Positions 4,521-5,723 of a stretch of 5,723 nt of DNA are shown piece by piece. The stretch lies in contig JAKASN010000149.1 of NCBI GenBank assembly GCA_021819025.1, positions 1-5,723 on the forward strand. Direction: 5' to 3'. Source of the DNA: Actinomycetes bacterium (GTDB lineage Bacteria; Actinomycetota; Acidimicrobiia; Acidimicrobiales; Acidimicrobiaceae). The translations under genes were made by a program, and so were the position numbers. The notes beneath the pieces are model-generated. The model made no database searches. It had not been told where the DNA came from and saw only the letters and a program-made list of their open reading frames with translations. The first letter of the stretch is position 1. Each line of letters begins with the position of its first letter.

Positions 4521-5723
4521 GTGGATTTTGACGAGGCACGGGGCAATCAAGTCGTTGCGGCGACGATTGTGGACGAACTGTATCGCTGTGGCATTCGCCT
4601 CGCCACTATCTCGCCTGGTTCGCGCTCGACGCCCTTGGCGCTTGCCTTCTTGGCGCACGAGGGGATCGCTTGCCAAGTGATATTGGACGAGCGCAGCGCT
4701 GGCTACTTTGCCCTTGGCGCCGCAAAGGCGAGCGGCGTCCCTGCGGCGGTAGTGACCACTTCGGGCACTGCGGCAGTGGAACTGTCCGCTGCGGTCACCG
4801 AAGCTGCATATTCTCAAGTTCCCTTGCTAGTGCTGAGCGCAGATCGCCCCTTGGAGCTTTATCACACCGGCGCGCCCCAGACCATCGACCAGACAAGCCT
4901 CTACGGTGGCGCGCTCTTGCAGCGGCGCCTCATCGACGCCGGATCTCCCTCGAGCTGGAGTCGGTTGAGGGCTACGGTGGCGCGGGCGGTACTAGTCGCT
5001 TCGGGCCTGAATGGAGCGAGTGGCCCGGTGCAGCTCAACGTCTCGTTCCGCGAACCCCTCATTGACCCCGAGGTGACCTCTATTGTGCCTTTGCGGGGAC
5101 GAGAGGATTCCCAAGCTTGGTATCGCAAGGTGGATCTCGCCGACCTGTGGGAAGTGAGGGATTTTGCGCTCGAACTGCTCTCGGCGGCGCGAGGATTGAT
5201 CGTGGTGGGCGAAAGTATCCAACATGAGGCGGTGTTTGCCATCTCGGAGCTGCTGGGCTGGCCAACCATGGTCGATCCCCGCTCCGGTTTGGCGCGTCGG
5301 AGCCGGTATGCCCTTAGCTATCAGGATGCCTTCTTGAGGCTTCCCGAAATTCTCGATGGCCTCACGCCGGAGGTGGTGCTATATTTCGGCAAGCCACAGG
5401 CGTCGCGGGTGTTGAGCGAGTTCCTCGCAAGGGTTGCCGATCCAGCTCTCAAGGATGCGGCACGCATCTACCGCGGCGGCGACGGCGCCGCAGATCCCGA
5501 AGGACTCGCCACGGGCTTGATCGTCGGGCCACTTGAGCGTCTCGTCGCGGCACTGACCGAAGCCGAGTTGGAGGGCGCTCTCGGAGTCGAAGAGGATTTC
5601 GTCTCTCGCTATCTGCGCCTTGATCATCTTTGCGATAGCGAAGTTCGCAGCGCCGAGCGCGAAGGTAGCTTAGGCGTCGAGATACAAAGCCTAAGGAGCG
5701 TTGTCGGCGCGCTGACTTCCAAG
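4521..5723 (+). CDS. menD: 2-succinyl-5-enolpyruvyl-6-hydroxy-3-cyclohexene-1-carboxylate synthase (MenD), 3' truncated by window
   Basis: MenD is a thiamine-diphosphate enzyme that decarboxylates 2-oxoglutarate and adds the succinyl unit to isochorismate, giving SEPHCHC. The first 401 residues are present, open to the window edge; the family is usually about 550 long. The N-terminal domain shows ISPGSRSTPL (30-39), DERSAGYFALG (56-66, with Glu57 matching the cofactor-activating Glu), VTTSGTAAVEL (78-88) and LSADRPLEL (105-113). Residues from about 195 form the middle domain, including GLIVVGES (225-232) and DPRSGL (252-257). The C-terminal thiamine-diphosphate-binding domain with its GDG motif lies beyond the window. 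The start is uncertain: GTG 4521 is chosen, but TTG 4515 and TTG 4518 are directly upstream in frame, and the weak site AAGGTGG (4505-4511) could serve any of them. The difference is at most two residues. menH, the next pathway step, is divergent. Confidence 0.94.
   Translation, partial: MDFDEARGNQVVAATIVDELYRCGIRLATISPGSRSTPLALAFLAHEGIACQVILDERSAGYFALGAAKASGVPAAVVTTSGTAAVELSAAVTEAAYSQVPLLVLSADRPLELYHTGAPQTIDQTSLYGGALLQRRLIDAGSPSSWSRLRATVARAVLVASGLNGASGPVQLNVSFREPLIDPEVTSIVPLRGREDSQAWYRKVDLADLWEVRDFALELLSAARGLIVVGESIQHEAVFAISELLGWPTMVDPRSGLARRSRYALSYQDAFLRLPEILDGLTPEVVLYFGKPQASRVLSEFLARVADPALKDAARIYRGGDGAADPEGLATGLIVGPLERLVAALTEAELEGALGVEEDFVSRYLRLDHLCDSEVRSAEREGSLGVEIQSLRSVVGALTSK

Noticed and set aside
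4465..4539. Longer menH start at ATG 4539
   Set aside because: It would overlap the menD start by about 19 bases and add 24 residues unlike MenH, while ATG 4467 has GGAAG at proper spacing.

Overview
The window looks like chromosomal DNA of moderately high GC content, most probably from an actinobacterium. The MenA protein carries motifs typical of actinobacterial MenA (NYANDYSDG, YTGGKRPYGYLGLGE, NNLRDIANDAKSEKMTLAVRLG). GTG starts are used. A nonphotosynthetic or acidophilic lineage such as Acidimicrobiia would fit, but that is a guess from gene content and style and cannot be proved here.

Layout from left to right: positions 1-465 hold no recognisable gene and lead into menA (466-1332, +). 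A 310-base gap with a perfect inverted repeat follows. Next is a UDP-sulfoquinovose synthase gene of the SQD1/SqdB family (1643-2890, +). Then comes an unusually long convergent gap of 761 bases (2891-3651) with no convincing gene but many inverted repeats. menH (3652-4467, -) points into this gap. A 53-base divergent spacer separates menH from menD (4521 to beyond the window end, +), which is cut at residue 401.

Three of the four genes belong to the classical (isochorismate) menaquinone pathway. MenD makes SEPHCHC from isochorismate and 2-oxoglutarate. MenH removes pyruvate from it to give SHCHC. MenA later prenylates 1,4-dihydroxy-2-naphthoate to demethylmenaquinone in the membrane. The enzymes between MenH and MenA (MenC, MenE, MenB) and the entry enzyme MenF are not in this window. 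The fourth gene makes UDP-sulfoquinovose, the sulfonated sugar donor for sulfolipid (SQDG) or for sulfoquinovose-containing glycans. No glycosyltransferase partner is visible. Both themes concern the cell membrane, but a functional link is not shown.

No wholly new protein system is evident. The least explained parts are the hairpin-rich convergent gap (especially 3064-3346, with two overlapping, mutually exclusive hairpins at 3237-3274), the hairpin directly over the menA initiation region, and the perfect inverted repeat upstream of the sulfoquinovose gene. No tRNA, rRNA, CRISPR array, transposase or insertion sequence was seen.
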